A stretch of 64,000 nucleotides of DNA from Cenarchaeum symbiosum A (GTDB lineage Archaea; Thermoproteota; Nitrososphaeria; Nitrososphaerales; Nitrosopumilaceae), in assembly GCA_000200715.1 (NCBI GenBank), contig DP000238.1:680154-744153 (forward strand), given 5' to 3'. Position 1 is the first letter of the stretch, and the number at the start of each line of letters is the position of its first letter. The notes under the pieces were generated by a model. It was not told the DNA's origin. It made no database searches and saw nothing but the letters and a program-made list of their open reading frames with translations. The position numbers were made by a program, and so were the translations under genes. This document shows, piece after piece, positions 50,807 to 59,654 of this stretch.

Positions 50807-50932
50807 ATGTCACTCACACAGGCGGAGCTCGACGAGCTGAAAAAGGCATTCCCAGACGACGGCGTGGATCCCCACATGGAGGCCACGCTGGCCCCGCTTA
50901 ACGAAAAAGTCCGCCGGCGACTCCCTGACTGA
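50807..50932 (+). CDS. Very small protein, 41 aa
   Basis: MSLTQAELDELKKAFPDDGVDPHMEATLAPLNEKVRRRLPD. Directly follows the 61-aa gene. Acidic start and basic end. The pair has the size and spacing of toxin-antitoxin genes, but no family is recognised. Confidence 0.45.
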   Translation: MSLTQAELDELKKAFPDDGVDPHMEATLAPLNEKVRRRLPD

Positions 50933-51083
50933 CGCCATTTTAGGCCAGCCCAAGATTATCCGATAAATACAGGCCAACCAGCTCCGGGCCGTCGAGATTA
51001 TAGAGACTGACAAGCCACCCTATTAGGGGTCGACAACGAGTGGTACATTGATACCTGCCTGTCAAGATACTTGGTTCAACTCA
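50933..51083. other. Spacer before the right inverted repeat
   Basis: No gene seen. Confidence 0.4.
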
Positions 51084-51211
51084 TGCATCCTCTTATCCGC
51101 CTCTCCGAGCCCGCAGTGTATCCGTATAGGAATATTTGCCCCCCTGCCTGTCATGATGATATCACACAGTGACCATGCCAGATAGGAATATCACTATGAC
51201 TGACCAGAGCC
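51084..51211. repeat. Right arm of the 128-bp inverted repeat
   Basis: Pairs with 49951-50078; see that entry. Confidence 0.9.
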
Positions 51212-51480
51212 CGTATTTCAGCGCGGATTCGGGTCTCTATCCTGCCCGTGATCTCTGAATGCCATTATCTTTCACAGGACGGTTTCGCTATCCCGCCGAT
51301 ACCGTCATGCCTCCCGGCTGCCGTACCTATACTCTAGTTCCAGATGCCCCCAAAGCCGGAAGGGCGGCATGCCGAACAGCATCCATCACCAAGCCCACGT
51401 GCATCCCCCGGGCCCCGTGGATTCCCTCCACGGCCCGCGCCCCCGGCAAGCCGCCCGCGATCCCGCCACAGCACAGTTAT
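51212..51480. other. Intergenic before aIF1A
   Basis: A frame open from 51259 in phase with aIF1A has Pro/Arg/Cys-rich, noncoding-like composition. GTTAT just before the ATG is the only promoter-like element noticed. Confidence 0.4.
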
Positions 51481-51816
51481 ATGAGTACGACAGGAATGCA
51501 CCCCGTGGGAAAGCGCAAGGTGCTCAACGAGAGCGCACTCAAACAGATAAGGCTGCCAGAGGAAGGCGAGATGCTCGGCAGGGTGATAAAGCTCCTGGGC
51601 AGCGACCAGGTGCTGGTAAAATGCACCGATGAGATAACGCGCCGCGGCAGGATCCGCGGCAAGCTAAAACGCAGGATCTGGATCCGCGACAACGATATCG
51701 TGATACTGGCCCCCTGGGACTTTAAGGCGACCGAACGGGGCGACATCATCTGGCGGTTCACGCTTCCGCAGGTGGACTGGCTCAAGGACAACGACCACCT
51801 TCCGCGCGACTTTTGA
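51481..51816 (+). CDS. eif1A: Translation initiation factor aIF1A, 111 aa
   Basis: OB-fold S1-like factor binding the small ribosomal subunit A site. 'LPEEGEMLGRVIKLLGSDQVLVKCTDEITRRGRIRGKLKRRIWIRDNDIVIL' is the family core, and 'WDFKATERGDIIWRFT' the usual end. Length normal. First gene of a tightly packed cluster; the stop overlaps the next start (TTGA). Confidence 0.92.
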   Translation: MSTTGMHPVGKRKVLNESALKQIRLPEEGEMLGRVIKLLGSDQVLVKCTDEITRRGRIRGKLKRRIWIRDNDIVILAPWDFKATERGDIIWRFTLPQVDWLKDNDHLPRDF

Positions 51817-52617
51817 CGCAGGGCGCCCCGGGGCTCGACGAACCCGACCACCGCACAAGAAAGATGGAATCCCGCATAGACGGCCTCCTGTCCCGGCGCC
51901 GCCACAGCCATCTTGAGGACGGCTTCAAGGGCGACAAGGTGGTAAACGAGGTGCTAGACAGGCCCGCTGTAATGACCATATACAACATGATAAAGTCCGG
52001 CGTGATATCCGGGGTTATAGGGGCGCTCCGCGCGGGAAAGGAATCCGTGGTATTCCGTGCCAGGGGGCCGTCCGGCGAGGATGTGGCCCTCAAGGTGTAC
52101 CTTGTCACCACGTCGAGCTTCAAGCGCCGCGCCCAGTACATCGAGGGCGACCCGAGGTTCTCTAGGATACGCGGGGGCACGCGCAACATGGTCAAGATGT
52201 GGGCCAGAAAAGAGCACGCCAACCTGCGGCTCTGCCATGCGCGGGGCCTGCCTGTACCCATGCCCCTGCACGTCTCCGATAACGTGCTAGCCATGGAGTT
52301 TGTCGGCGATGATGGCATGCCCGCGCATACCCTCCTCGAATCAGAGACCTGCATGGCCGACCACGGCGAGATAATGGGCATAGTGCGGGCGCATGTACAA
52401 GGAGGCGGGGCTCGTCCATGGAGACCTATCCCCCTACAACATATTCAAGACAGAATCAGGGCTTGTAGTATTCGACATGGGCTCGGCAGTGGACAAAAGG
52501 CACCCAAACTCTTATGCCTTCCTCAAAAGAGACATTAATAACATGAGCCGGTTCTTTGTCAGAAGGGGATTGACCGTGGAGAACCCGTCAGACATACTGG
52601 GGTGGGTGACCGGATGA
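51813..52617 (+). CDS. rio1: RIO1-type serine kinase, broken by a frameshift
   Basis: Ribosome-maturation kinase. The frame from 51813 covers the N-lobe ('SGVIGALRAGKESVVFRA', 'VALKVYLVTTSSFK', 'WARKEHANLRLCHARGL', 'VLAMEFVGDDG'). Catalytic 'GLVHGDLSPYN' and 'VVFDMGSAVDKRHPNS' (metal-binding Asp) are in the frame starting at 52393. The joint lies at about 52388-52395. Start is TTG overlapping aIF1A; the ATG at 51864 is an alternative. Next gene overlaps by ATGA. Confidence 0.85.
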
Positions 52618-53198
52618 TACTAGAAAAAAGAGTAAGGATACCTTCCGAGAGGATAGCCGTCCTGATAGGAAGAAAGGGCAGCTCAAAGGCCATGATAGAG
52701 CAGTCGTGCGGCGTATCGCTGAAAGTGGACAGCGAGACCGGCGAGGCCACGGTAACCTGCACGGATGCAGAGCATGCGGCGGGCGCCTTTGCTGCCTCCG
52801 AGGTCGTATCGGCGATAGGCAGGGGCTTTTCCCCCGAAAATGCCATGACCCTTCTAGACGAGGAGAGCGCCCTGCATGTTGTCGACCTGAGGGAGTTTGC
52901 CGGCAGGTCCCCCGCCCAGATAGCCCGGGTAAAATCCAGGATAATAGGCGCCGGCGGCAGGGCCCGCAGAAACATAGAGGCGCTCAGCGGGACCAGCATT
53001 TCAGTATACGGCAGGACTGTCTCTATAATAGGCAGGGCCGACAAGCTCCGCCTAGCGGTGGATGCAATATCGCGGCTCTCGGAGGGCAGCATGCACGGGT
53101 CTGTATACGGCAGGCTCGAATCAGCCAGACGCCGCGAAAAATCAGAAAGGATGATACTCTGGGAGGGCGGGGGGCCGCCAAAGGTGCGGGCGGATTAG
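52614..53198 (+). CDS. KH-domain RNA-binding protein, Dim2/Pno1-like, 194 aa
   Basis: Two KH modules: 'IPSERIAVLIGRKGSSKAMIEQSCGVSLKVDSETGEATVT' (GRKG loop) and 'VKSRIIGAGGRARRNIEALSGTSISVYGRTVSIIG' (GAGGR). In archaea and eukaryotes such proteins help 3' processing of small-subunit rRNA, and the RIO1 neighbour fits. ATGA overlap with rio1; TopVIB starts three bases after its stop. Confidence 0.88.
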   Translation: MILEKRVRIPSERIAVLIGRKGSSKAMIEQSCGVSLKVDSETGEATVTCTDAEHAAGAFAASEVVSAIGRGFSPENAMTLLDEESALHVVDLREFAGRSPAQIARVKSRIIGAGGRARRNIEALSGTSISVYGRTVSIIGRADKLRLAVDAISRLSEGSMHGSVYGRLESARRREKSERMILWEGGGPPKVRAD

Positions 53199-53201
53199 GA
53201 A

Positions 53202-54116
53202 ATGTCCGAGGGATTCAACCAGATATCGCCTAGCGAGTTTTTCTACCGGAACCGCGACCTTGCCGGATTCAGCAATCCTACGCGCTCGCTGTATACCGCA
53301 GTCAGGGAGTTTGTAGAAAACGGCCTTGACGCGTGTGATCAGCGCGGGATACTCCCCGACATACACCTGTCCATAAAGGCCGACGACCCGGAGGCGCCAG
53401 ACCCCAAATCGTACAAGCTATCGGTAAAGGACAACGGGCCCGGGGTAGAATCGGGGCACGTGCCCCTTGCATTTGGGACCGTCCTGTACGGCTCAAAGTT
53501 CGGCCTAAAGCAGGCGCGCGGCATGTTCGGCCTTGGGGCGACAATGGCTATCCTGTACGGGCAGATAACGACAAACAGGCCGGTCACAGTAAAGAGCTCG
53601 ACAGACGGGGCCACCCGGGACGAATACGAGATGCTCCTGGACATACAAAAGAACAGGCCCGTAATACAAAAACACAAGACGTCAAAGGCCTCGGGGACCG
53701 GCCTGTCAGTTGCTATACACCTTGAAGGCGACTACTCCAAGGCGCGCTCAAAGATCCGCGACTATGTCTACCAGACCTCGCTGATCACACCGTACGCGAC
53801 GATGACCTTTGATGACCCCCGGGGGGAGCAGCTCAGGTATCCCCGGATAATAAAGGGCATGCCGGAGCCGCCCACGATAATAAGGCCCCACCCCCACGGG
53901 GTCGACGTGGAGACCATACGGAGGATGATGGTCGAAGGCGAATCCCCGATACCGCAGTTTACAGGCGATCTTGCAGAAAAGGTGCGCAAGGAGCTCGGCG
54001 TAAAGGCGGGGTGCGGCCTTGAGAAGCTGCTGGCACAAGAGTCCAAGAAAAAAATCCCTCACCAGGAATACAAGGATAGCAGTCGCCCTGGCCTCGCTGC
54101 TGGGCACGGGCCTTGA
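53202..54116 (+). CDS. top6B: DNA topoisomerase VI subunit B, N-terminal reading frame
   Basis: GHKL ATPase of the type IIB topoisomerase. 'VREFVENGLDACD' (N-box), 'VKDNGPGV' (G1) and 'ARGMFGLGATMAILYGQ' (G2 lid) are present. After 'LAQESKKKI' the frame turns to nonsense at an A7 run (54048-54054), and the rest of the protein is one frame over, starting 'SLTRNTRIAVALASLLG'. Confidence 0.9.
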   Translation: MSEGFNQISPSEFFYRNRDLAGFSNPTRSLYTAVREFVENGLDACDQRGILPDIHLSIKADDPEAPDPKSYKLSVKDNGPGVESGHVPLAFGTVLYGSKFGLKQARGMFGLGATMAILYGQITTNRPVTVKSSTDGATRDEYEMLLDIQKNRPVIQKHKTSKASGTGLSVAIHLEGDYSKARSKIRDYVYQTSLITPYATMTFDDPRGEQLRYPRIIKGMPEPPTIIRPHPHGVDVETIRRMMVEGESPIPQFTGDLAEKVRKELGVKAGCGLEKLLAQESKKKIPHQEYKDSSRPGLAAGHGP

Positions 54117-55038
54117 GGGGCTATCCCGGGTCAGGGTCGAAGGCGTGGGGGCCGGCGGCTCGAACCTGACCTACTGGGATGCGGAAAAATCAGAACAGGT
54201 GACTATCGAGCTTGACCTGGATGACGCACGGCACAAGCAGCTGGCAGGCGCCGCCATGGGCGAGACGCTCACCACATTTCTCACAAAGCGCTTTCAGCGG
54301 GTTGGCCCGGGCACTGCTGCAAAGTTTGCAGGCTTTGCCGGCCTCAAGCCGGAGAGGCGCCTCGGCTCCATGGCAAACCAGGAACTGGTAAAGCTCAGCG
54401 AATCGCTCCAAAAATTCACGGACTTTCTTCCACCCGACCCTACATGTCTAGCTCCGCTTGGCGCGGGACCGCTTGAAAAAGGGATGCTCAAGTTTTTCGA
54501 GCCGGACTTTGCCGCGGTGGTGCAGAGGCCGGCGTCGGCGTATTCGGGCTTTCCATTTGTAGTAGAGATGGGTGTCGCCTACGGGGGCGGCATATCTGTA
54601 AAGGGCCCCAAGGTGTACAGGTTTGCAAACAGGATCCCCCTGTTGTACGATGAAGGAAGCGACGTGGTCCTCAAGGTGGCAGGCGACATGGACTGGAGGA
54701 GGTACAGCGTGGGCCATGACCCGCCACTGGTGATAGTCTCCCATATCTGCTCGACGAGGATACCCTACAAGACGGTAGGCAAGGAGAACGTGGCGGACAG
54801 GCCGGAGATAGAAAGGGAGATCAGGCTTGGCATGCAGTTCATACTGCGCAAGCTCTCTTCCTATATGAAAAAGAAGGGGAGAAGCGAGATGGCGCAAAAG
54901 CGCGCAAACCTGTACTCAAAGTACATACCGCTGATAGCGCAGTTCTGCACGGAGCTCGCGGGAAGGCCCAAGGAGCCAGACTATTCGGGGCTGATCACAG
55001 GCGTATCCGAGGAGGGGAAGGTTGAAGAAAAAGTCTAA
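54019..55038 (+). CDS. top6B: DNA topoisomerase VI subunit B, C-terminal reading frame
   Basis: Holds the H2TH region end, the transducer domain ('PFVVEMGVAYGG', 'RFANRIPLLYDEGSDVVLKVAGDMDWRRYSV', 'VIVSHICSTRIPYKTVGKENVADRPEIEREIR') and the C-terminal helix ('MKKKGRSEMAQKRANLYSKYIP'). True continuation begins near 54055; residues before that are from the wrong frame. Overlaps the subunit A gene by 17 bases. Confidence 0.9.
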   Translation: MRSCWHKSPRKKSLTRNTRIAVALASLLGTGLEGLSRVRVEGVGAGGSNLTYWDAEKSEQVTIELDLDDARHKQLAGAAMGETLTTFLTKRFQRVGPGTAAKFAGFAGLKPERRLGSMANQELVKLSESLQKFTDFLPPDPTCLAPLGAGPLEKGMLKFFEPDFAAVVQRPASAYSGFPFVVEMGVAYGGGISVKGPKVYRFANRIPLLYDEGSDVVLKVAGDMDWRRYSVGHDPPLVIVSHICSTRIPYKTVGKENVADRPEIEREIRLGMQFILRKLSSYMKKKGRSEMAQKRANLYSKYIPLIAQFCTELAGRPKEPDYSGLITGVSEEGKVEEKV

Positions 55039-56257
55039 GCCAAAGGGCAGATCAAAGGGTCCAAAGGGCACAGCAAAGGGCCCTGCAAAGGGTGCGGCAA
55101 AGGGCACGGCAAAGAGTACTGCAAAGGGCACAGCAAAGGCCTCAAAGCCCGCGGGGTCCCGCAAGGCGGCCCGGGGCGCCTCGAACGCAAAGAAAAAGCA
55201 AGAGGCCCTGCTGGGCCTGCTCAAGGAGAGGGGGACCATCGCATACGGGGACCTCGAAAAGGGCGAGTTCCCCAGGTTTTCAATACCGAGCAGGTCGGTC
55301 AGCAATATCGTATATGATGACAAGACGAGACAGTACGTGCTGGGCCCAAACGCGAGCCTGCGCAGCACAAGAAACACATCACAGCTCCGCTCGTACACGC
55401 AGCTGATGTGGCTCGCATTTTTCGCAAACCGCCTGACCCGGGAGAAAAAGTCCTCGACACTAAGGGACGTCTATTATTCCTCGCAGGCGTTTGCCGTCGA
55501 CTTTGAGGACCAGTCGGAATCAGACAGCATCATAGTGGACCTTGAGGCAGTCCTGGCAAAGCCGAGAGAGGACTTTCACGTGTTTCCAGAAGAGAGGAGC
55601 AGCGTCTTTGGCGACCTTGATATCGAGTATACTGTACCGGGCTACGAGGGCAAGAGGATGAACCTCTCAAACCACCCCGACGGGTACGCGATAGGCCCGA
55701 GCCTTACCAGTGCGGAGCTTGTCAGTACTAGCGCGGAAATAGTAATAGCGATAGAGAAAGGCGGGCTGTTTACAAGGTTTGTAGAAGAACAGGTGGACAA
55801 AAAATTCAAGTCGATAATAGTGGATACGGGTGGCCAGGCGCCGCGCTCGACGAGAACACTGCTCAAGAGGCTCAACTCCGAGCTCGGGCTGCCCGTGGTT
55901 ATACTCACCGACGGGGACGTCTACGGCGAGCATATTGCAATGGTGATAAAGTCGGGATCCGCGGGCGCGGCTCATCTGCGCGAGCTGACAGTCCCCGACG
56001 CAAAGTGGGTCGGAGTATGGGCTACCGATATAGAAAAGTACAAGCTGCCCACAATCCCCATGACTGAATCCGACATAAAAAGATGCCACGACCTCAAGAG
56101 GGACCCGAGATACCAGGAGGGAATATGGAGAAAGGAACTCGAGGCGTTCTTGCGCATAAAGCGCAAGGCGGAGCTCGAAGCGTTCTCAAAGTACGGCCTG
56201 ACCAATATCACGGACAAGTATCTTCCGCAAAAGCTCGAGCTCGCAAAGAGCCTATAA
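55022..56257 (+). CDS. top6A: DNA topoisomerase VI subunit A, 411 aa
   Basis: Spo11-like catalytic subunit. Active-site Tyr in 'STLRDVYYSSQ' (about residue 151) and TOPRIM 'ILTDGDVYGEHI' (about 298). Additional N-terminal tail of about 55 residues built from KGTAK/KGPAK-type lysine repeats, longer than in most archaeal homologues, perhaps for DNA contact. TTG start inside the end of subunit B. Relaxes supercoils by double-strand passage. Confidence 0.92.
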   Translation: MKKKSKPKGRSKGPKGTAKGPAKGAAKGTAKSTAKGTAKASKPAGSRKAARGASNAKKKQEALLGLLKERGTIAYGDLEKGEFPRFSIPSRSVSNIVYDDKTRQYVLGPNASLRSTRNTSQLRSYTQLMWLAFFANRLTREKKSSTLRDVYYSSQAFAVDFEDQSESDSIIVDLEAVLAKPREDFHVFPEERSSVFGDLDIEYTVPGYEGKRMNLSNHPDGYAIGPSLTSAELVSTSAEIVIAIEKGGLFTRFVEEQVDKKFKSIIVDTGGQAPRSTRTLLKRLNSELGLPVVILTDGDVYGEHIAMVIKSGSAGAAHLRELTVPDAKWVGVWATDIEKYKLPTIPMTESDIKRCHDLKRDPRYQEGIWRKELEAFLRIKRKAELEAFSKYGLTNITDKYLPQKLELAKSL

Positions 56258-56711
56258 TCCCTTTATCCGGAGGGTAAGCACGCCGTTTCTGTACTTGAAC
56301 TCGCCTATCTGCATCTCGCCCGAGCCCTCTATCGGCACTTCTTTTGAAAAGTTGCTCCCGCCCCGTATGTATAATACGCCACTGACCCAGCCTGACCATT
56401 ATGCGGTCCTCGGGCCCCGGCACCTCTGCCACGAATACAAACTCGCCCTCGCCCTTGATGAGGTCATAGACCCAGTTCTTGGTCTCCTGCTCCCTCTGCG
56501 GGTATTCGGGCTTTTTCTCGACTGCCATCTTTTTGAGGACCCGGACCCAGTAGAACATCGTCACGGCAGCGGCCCCTACCAGTATAAAGCTGACAAACCC
56601 GGTCCCTGAGCGCTGTGACATGATGTACACTATGCCGAGGAATAGGATCACCATTATCGGTATGACAAAGTTGAGCGACTGCTCGTTTGCGTATGTCCCC
56701 TTGTATGCCAA
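56252..56711 (-). CDS. Two-helix membrane protein with a beta-rich tail, frameshifted
   Basis: MAYKGTYANEQSLNFVIPIMVILFLGIVYIM, a second helix 'GTGFVSFILVGAAAVTMFYWV', then 'KNWVYDLIKGEGEFVFVAEVPGPEDRIMVRL'. From there the sensible continuation, 'VSGVLYIRGGSNFSKEVPIEGSGEMQIGEFKYRNGVLTLRIKGL', is in another frame; one extra C near 56383-56388 (plus strand) explains it. The tail resembles a small heat-shock-like beta sandwich. Convergent with top6A, overlapping by a few bases. Confidence 0.65.
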
Positions 56712-56826
56712 CGGGCGGCACCAAGTCTACCGCAAATATAAAGATGGCAGCGCCTGGGAGATCCGCCTGTAATGGGAGGCGCCCGGCGGCCTTGGTTTTT
56801 ATACCTACGATCCCGCTTTTGGCCCG

Positions 56827-57042
56827 TTGAACGGGGGCGGCCCCGGGCTATCCGTCCGGGACATGTACATCAGGGGGACTGTCATTGCGGGAATAGTGAC
56901 CGCCCCTTCGCTGGCTGTCTTTGGGGCAAGCTGGATAATACTGGATGATCTTGTTCAGGCGGCTATAATAGGCGGGGTGGCCCACTTTGTATCCATGATA
57001 TTTGCCTTCAAGGTATCGCGCAGGCTGTTTCCTGGGAAGTAG
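56827..57042 (+). CDS. Small membrane protein, 71 aa
   Basis: Two hydrophobic helices (about residues 17-37 and 43-61), with 'DMYIRGTVIAGIVTAPSLAVFGASWIILDDLVQ'. TTG start about 25 bases after GTTTTTATACC, so leaderless. Unknown. Confidence 0.6.
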   Translation: MNGGGPGLSVRDMYIRGTVIAGIVTAPSLAVFGASWIILDDLVQAAIIGGVAHFVSMIFAFKVSRRLFPGK

Positions 57043-57108
57043 GCCGGGCAGGGATCCGCGCCCGGGGTTTTCATAAAGGATTATTAACCTGCATTTGGGG
57101 GCCATCTC

Positions 57109-57756
57109 ATGTTCAAGTGGGCATACGCGACAGGTACGGGCCTGGCTGCCATATTGGCGGTACTGGCGTTTGTCCCTGCCGGCGCCCAGAGTACCGAGGA
57201 TGCACAGTTCTATGGAATGGCAGAGATCGTGCTCAGGGACGGCGACGAGATACTCAAATCACAGACCGTCCACAACAGGCTCGTTGATTCAGGGGAGCAG
57301 TTCATACTTAATTCAGTATTCAAGACCAGTGCTTCTGCGATAACAGAACAGACAAGGATAGATACCATCTGTCTCTCATCCACTGATGTGGGTGCCGCCA
57401 ATGAGGATGACCTGTCTGGCACCTATTCCCAGCCCGTCTCCGGAAGCGCTGGGGATCCGTGCAAAGAGATCGGCAATGAGGATGTCAACACCGAGGTCAT
57501 TACGCCGGGCCCCGGCGAGCCAGGCTACGGCACCGCCACCCTTGGCCCGATAAGGTGGCAGAATATAGAGGACATTGGCGAGACCGGATTTATCCGGGGG
57601 GCGCTAGTATGCATTGCAACCGGTGACACCGCCTTTGATTCCTGTGGCGACCTTGGCACGCTCTTTGCAGCAGTGGACACGGACGATATCAACCCGACAG
57701 GCGATGAGACGGTAGACATCACATACGTGTTTGACATCTCATCGCCGAATAACTAG
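57109..57756 (+). CDS. Secreted beta-rich protein, paralogue of the one at 37287, 215 aa
   Basis: Signal peptide MFKWAYATGTGLAAILAVLAFVPAGAQ. 'FYGMAEIVLRDGDEILKSQTVHNRLVDSGEQFILNSVF', 'DTICLSSTD', 'RGALVCIATGDTAFDSCGDLG' and 'VDITYVFDIS' align with the 37287 protein in order. AT-rich TATA region (about 57077-57090) upstream. Exported, function unknown. Confidence 0.75.
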   Translation: MFKWAYATGTGLAAILAVLAFVPAGAQSTEDAQFYGMAEIVLRDGDEILKSQTVHNRLVDSGEQFILNSVFKTSASAITEQTRIDTICLSSTDVGAANEDDLSGTYSQPVSGSAGDPCKEIGNEDVNTEVITPGPGEPGYGTATLGPIRWQNIEDIGETGFIRGALVCIATGDTAFDSCGDLGTLFAAVDTDDINPTGDETVDITYVFDISSPNN

Positions 57757-57812
57757 GCATCCTATACCGCAGGACTCCAACGTATTATAACAGGTAAGAA
57801 CGGTGCCGTACC

Positions 57813-58167
57813 ATGGACCTTGATAAAATAGAGGCCGACCTTGTAGATGAGATACGCCTGACCATACCGCAGGCCGCGGCTGTTCTTGTTTGTGACCACA
57901 AGCGGAATGCAGCCGCCTATCCAGATTGCCGAAAAGTTCAACATGACCGAAGACGCAGCGCTCTCCGCGGGGGCATCGCTTGTCGACCTTGGCGCGTTCA
58001 TAGAGATGCCTGGGCCCCGCTTTGAGGCCATGCATCCGAGGTTTACGGCAGTCAACATGTACAAGAGGATGTGCGAGCGCGAGGGGATAAAGTTTGGCCG
58101 CAACAAAAAGGTGGACGCGATAGGCGCCATGCTCGAGGATGCCTACGATGATGCAAGGACTAAATAG
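57813..58167 (+). CDS. Small winged-helix-type regulator, frameshifted
   Basis: 'MDLDKIEADLVDEIRLTIPQAAAV' in the first frame; 'LFVTTSGMQPPIQIAEKFNMTEDAALSAGASLVDLGAFIEM' and 'FTAVNMYKRMCEREGIKFGRNKKVDAIGAMLEDAYDDARTK' in the next, from about 57885. The middle looks like a TrmB-type helix-turn-helix. CGTATTATAACAGG lies about 25 bases before the ATG. Probably one protein of about 118 residues. Confidence 0.6.
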
Positions 58168-58188
58168 AAGTGCGGCGGCGCGGGCGCA

Positions 58189-58587
58189 TTGAACATAGAC
58201 CCCGAGACCTGTGAGCACCAGCCGGTCTACTTTGGCGTGATCAACATAAACATAGACGAGCGGACCATAGGATCGGTAGACGTCTGGCGCTGCGGCATGT
58301 GCAAAAAGAGGTTCTGCGAGGAGAAGCAGCTGGGGATAGAGGCCATATCGGATATAGTGGGCATGCCAAAGATTGGCCCCGACGAGCTCTGGGCCGTGCT
58401 GGTCTGCAAGCTGCAAAAGGGCAAGGACAAGTGGAGGCTCATACGCATCAAGGAAAACGAGGAGATAAAGCACGAATGCCTGGGCGAAAAGATAGTCGAC
58501 CTTGCCGTAAAGGACTATACGGTCCAGGACGACCAGCATACGAGCTTTCTTGTCGACAAGCATGTAAACAGGGCGGTGGAGATCTAG
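58189..58587 (+). CDS. Conserved-looking CxxC protein, 132 aa
   Basis: 'ETCEHQPVYFGVININIDERTIGSVDVWRCGMCKKRFCEEKQLGIEAISDIVG' with His/Cys residues suited to zinc, then an alpha/beta part 'DELWAVLVCKLQKGKDKWRLIRIKENEEIKHECLGEKIVDLAVKDY'. TTG start. One base before the next gene. Unknown. Confidence 0.65.
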   Translation: MNIDPETCEHQPVYFGVININIDERTIGSVDVWRCGMCKKRFCEEKQLGIEAISDIVGMPKIGPDELWAVLVCKLQKGKDKWRLIRIKENEEIKHECLGEKIVDLAVKDYTVQDDQHTSFLVDKHVNRAVEI

Positions 58588-58872
58588 ATGGAGCTTACCG
58601 TCCATGTAAACAACATACACGGAAGCCAGATGGCGGCAAAGCTCTCCGGCAGGTTCGTCCTGAAGGGGGAGACATTCCGGTTTACCGCGATAGCGTTTGG
58701 GAGAATAGGCGGCCAGAACGTTGGCGCAAAGCTCTCAAAGGCGACGGTAAAGCGGCTCGAAAGCCTGGGCCACGACACAGAAGAGGTCATACTGGAGCTC
58801 CAAAAGAACCTCTTGCAGGGGGATCTTACCATCCCCGAGGGCGTGACGCGCGAGACCTTTGTCGACGACTAG
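58588..58872 (+). CDS. Small conserved-looking protein, 94 aa
   Basis: [83 protein letters not shown]: a beta-rich half then a helical half. In operon with the preceding gene. The stop overlaps the MTA phosphorylase stop by four bases. Unknown. Confidence 0.65.
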
Positions 58873-59654
58873 AACTCGGCCTCGGCTAGCGCGTCAGCAC
58901 ACGTGCACTTTCTATCCCGCGGTATGGTCGGGATCAGCTTTGCCAGAAGTGCCTTTGTGCGCTCTACATTGTCGGCAAGAGTCGCTAGCACTTCTTTTGC
59001 TGTGACCGCTTTTTCAGCCCATGCATCATAGTCTGTGACGGTAGATACTGACGCATAGCACATCTGCGCCTCCCTTGAGAGCTGGCATTCGGGGACCATC
59101 GTCATGCCTATGATGTCGGCGCCGGCGGCCCGGAACAGCGCGGATTCTGCGCGGGTAGAGAAGCGCGGCCCCTCTATGCAGGCGTATGTGCCCCCGTCGT
59201 GCGCGTCTCCTGCCGCATCGAGCAGGACTGTGCGCAGCTCAGGGCAGAACGGCTCGGCTACCGATATGTGTATGACCCTTCCGTCCTCAGAGAACGAGCC
59301 CTCGCGCGTACGGGTAAAGTCGAGAAACTGAGACGGGACGACAAAGCGGCCGGGGGCCAGTTCCTCCCTGAGGCTTCCCACGGCCGATGGCGCCACCACC
59401 CTGGATACACCGAGCTTTTGGAGCGCCCAGATGTTTGCCCGGTAGTTTATCTTGTGGGGGGCTATGTTGTGTTTTTTGCCGTGGCGGGGGATAAAGGCAA
59501 GCCTCCTGCCGCCTATTCCGCCGAGTGTTATCGTATCAGACGGGGCCCCGTAGGGGGTATCCATGGACAGCTCCTCCGCATTATCAAGCATGCCCGGGTC
59601 GTAGACGCCGGTTCCGCCAAATACCCCTATCTCGGCAGCCGTGTCAGTACACCA
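58869..59654 (-). CDS. mtnP: 5'-methylthioadenosine phosphorylase (PNP family), start unclear
   Basis: Splits methylthioadenosine with phosphate to adenine and methylthioribose-1-phosphate. '[15 protein letters not shown]' (phosphate loop) lies in frame from about 59634. '[30 protein letters not shown]', '[15 protein letters not shown]' and '[31 protein letters not shown]' are hallmark motifs. No ATG, GTG or TTG lies between an in-frame TAG at 59655-59657 and that loop. The first ATG (59591) would remove the loop, so a base error near the start is likely. The adenine product feeds the next enzyme. Confidence 0.88.
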
